A stretch of DNA of 33,518 nt, taken from the NCBI GenBank assembly GCA_030744875.1, contig JASLPR010000071.1, forward strand, positions 1 through 33,518. The letters run 5' to 3'. Every line of letters starts with the position of its first letter. The first letter of the stretch is position 1. Shown here one piece after another: positions 33,246 to 33,518 of the stretch. Made by a program: the position numbers and the translations under genes. The stretch comes from Chloroflexota bacterium. GTDB taxonomy: Bacteria > Chloroflexota > UBA11872 > VXNJ01. The notes under the pieces are model-generated. The model made no database searches. It saw only the letters and a program-made list of their open reading frames with translations, and was not told the origin of the DNA.

Positions 33246-33518
33246 GGGCGATACTGGCCCTGATTGACGGCCTGGCGCGGGAGTTCGTCCGCGACCGGAC
33301 GGCCTTGTTCTTCACGCTGCTGTTTCCGGTCGTCTTCATGCTGATCCTGGGTCTGTTCTTTTCGGGGATCGGTGGTGGGGCCGAATACGACGTGGGGGTG
33401 GTGGACCACGATCAGACCGGGACGTCGGCGGGGGTGGTGACGGCGATCCGGTCGGTGCCGGGCTTCCTGGTGACCGGTCTGGGGGCGGAGGGGGAGTTGG
33501 CGGAGATGCTGGAGGGGA
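33242..33518 (+). CDS. ABC transporter permease (partial, runs off the window)
   Basis: The first 92 residues of an ABC-2 type permease. The start is TTG 33242 (or a nearby start), four bases inside the ATPase stop. A cytoplasmic basic/amphipathic start (LIDGLAREFVRDRTAL) and the first membrane helix (FFTLLFPVVFMLILGLFFSGI) precede an extracytoplasmic segment, YDVGVVDHDQTGTSAGVVTAI. This is the standard ABC-2 permease layout with a large extracytoplasmic loop after helix 1. It pairs with the ATPase upstream. The 3' end lies beyond the window. Confidence 0.85.
   Translation, partial: MRAILALIDGLAREFVRDRTALFFTLLFPVVFMLILGLFFSGIGGGAEYDVGVVDHDQTGTSAGVVTAIRSVPGFLVTGLGAEGELAEMLEG

Overview
The window is high-GC bacterial DNA with tightly packed genes on both strands, short intergenic gaps, frequent GTG and TTG starts, and many stop-start overlaps. 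The gene content suggests a Chloroflexota-like bacterium, possibly of the SAR202/Dehalococcoidia or sponge-associated type. The clues are fused KorA-type 2-oxoacid oxidoreductase genes, a zinc-ribbon/membrane/PKD surface protein, PQQ-type and TolB-like lipoproteins, and a CobA-HemD fusion. This placement is an inference from gene style only; there is no rRNA or marker gene. TAG is the commonest stop codon here (19 of 29 gene ends I scored, against 8 TGA and 2 TAA), which is unusual for GC-rich DNA.

Layout. 1-2.1 kb: a small secreted protein and a thymidylate synthase fused to a corrinoid-type MtrA-like domain. 2.3-4.4 kb: a class IV aminotransferase and an MFS transporter, convergent. 4.6-7.2 kb: a surface protein (zinc ribbon, membrane segment, ZU5-like and PKD-like domains) whose frame is broken. 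7.3-16.8 kb: the functional core, for assimilatory sulfate reduction and the siroheme it needs. It holds a sulfite reductase (+); hemB, cobA-hemD and hemC (-); a precorrin-2 dehydrogenase (+); sat, apsK and cysH (-); and a DUF4202 gene (-). Together these activate sulfate, reduce it to sulfide and make the siroheme of the last enzyme. A sulfatase follows at 16.9-18.4 kb and cobalamin-independent methionine synthase (metE) lies at 22.9-25.2 kb, so sulfur scavenging and methionine synthesis flank the core. 18.7-22.3 kb carries a YceI-like protein, an SMP-30/gluconolactonase-like protein, a PQQ-type sugar dehydrogenase lipoprotein and a small hypothetical gene. 25.4-26.4 kb is a TolB-like lipoprotein.

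26.4-32 kb is a minus-strand run: 2-oxoacid:acceptor oxidoreductase korA and korB, then two tandem flavin-reductase-like proteins and two tandem short-chain dehydrogenases. Both kor genes are broken, each by one frameshift and one in-frame TAG. The window ends with a DrrA-like ABC ATPase and the start of its permease.

Main points of interest: at least five in-frame TAG codons interrupt otherwise conserved frames in four loci, with no TAA or TGA counterpart. The thymidylate synthase carries an MtrA-like domain with the corrinoid-ligand histidine apparently kept. Three copies of a dyad repeat lie between the sulfite reductase and hemB. Dyad elements sharing TTAA-N2-GATAG lie in the promoter spacers of the sulfite reductase and cysH genes. 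I see no CRISPR array, transposase, phage gene, tRNA or rRNA. The sulfate and siroheme genes are classical; I do not claim a new system from them.
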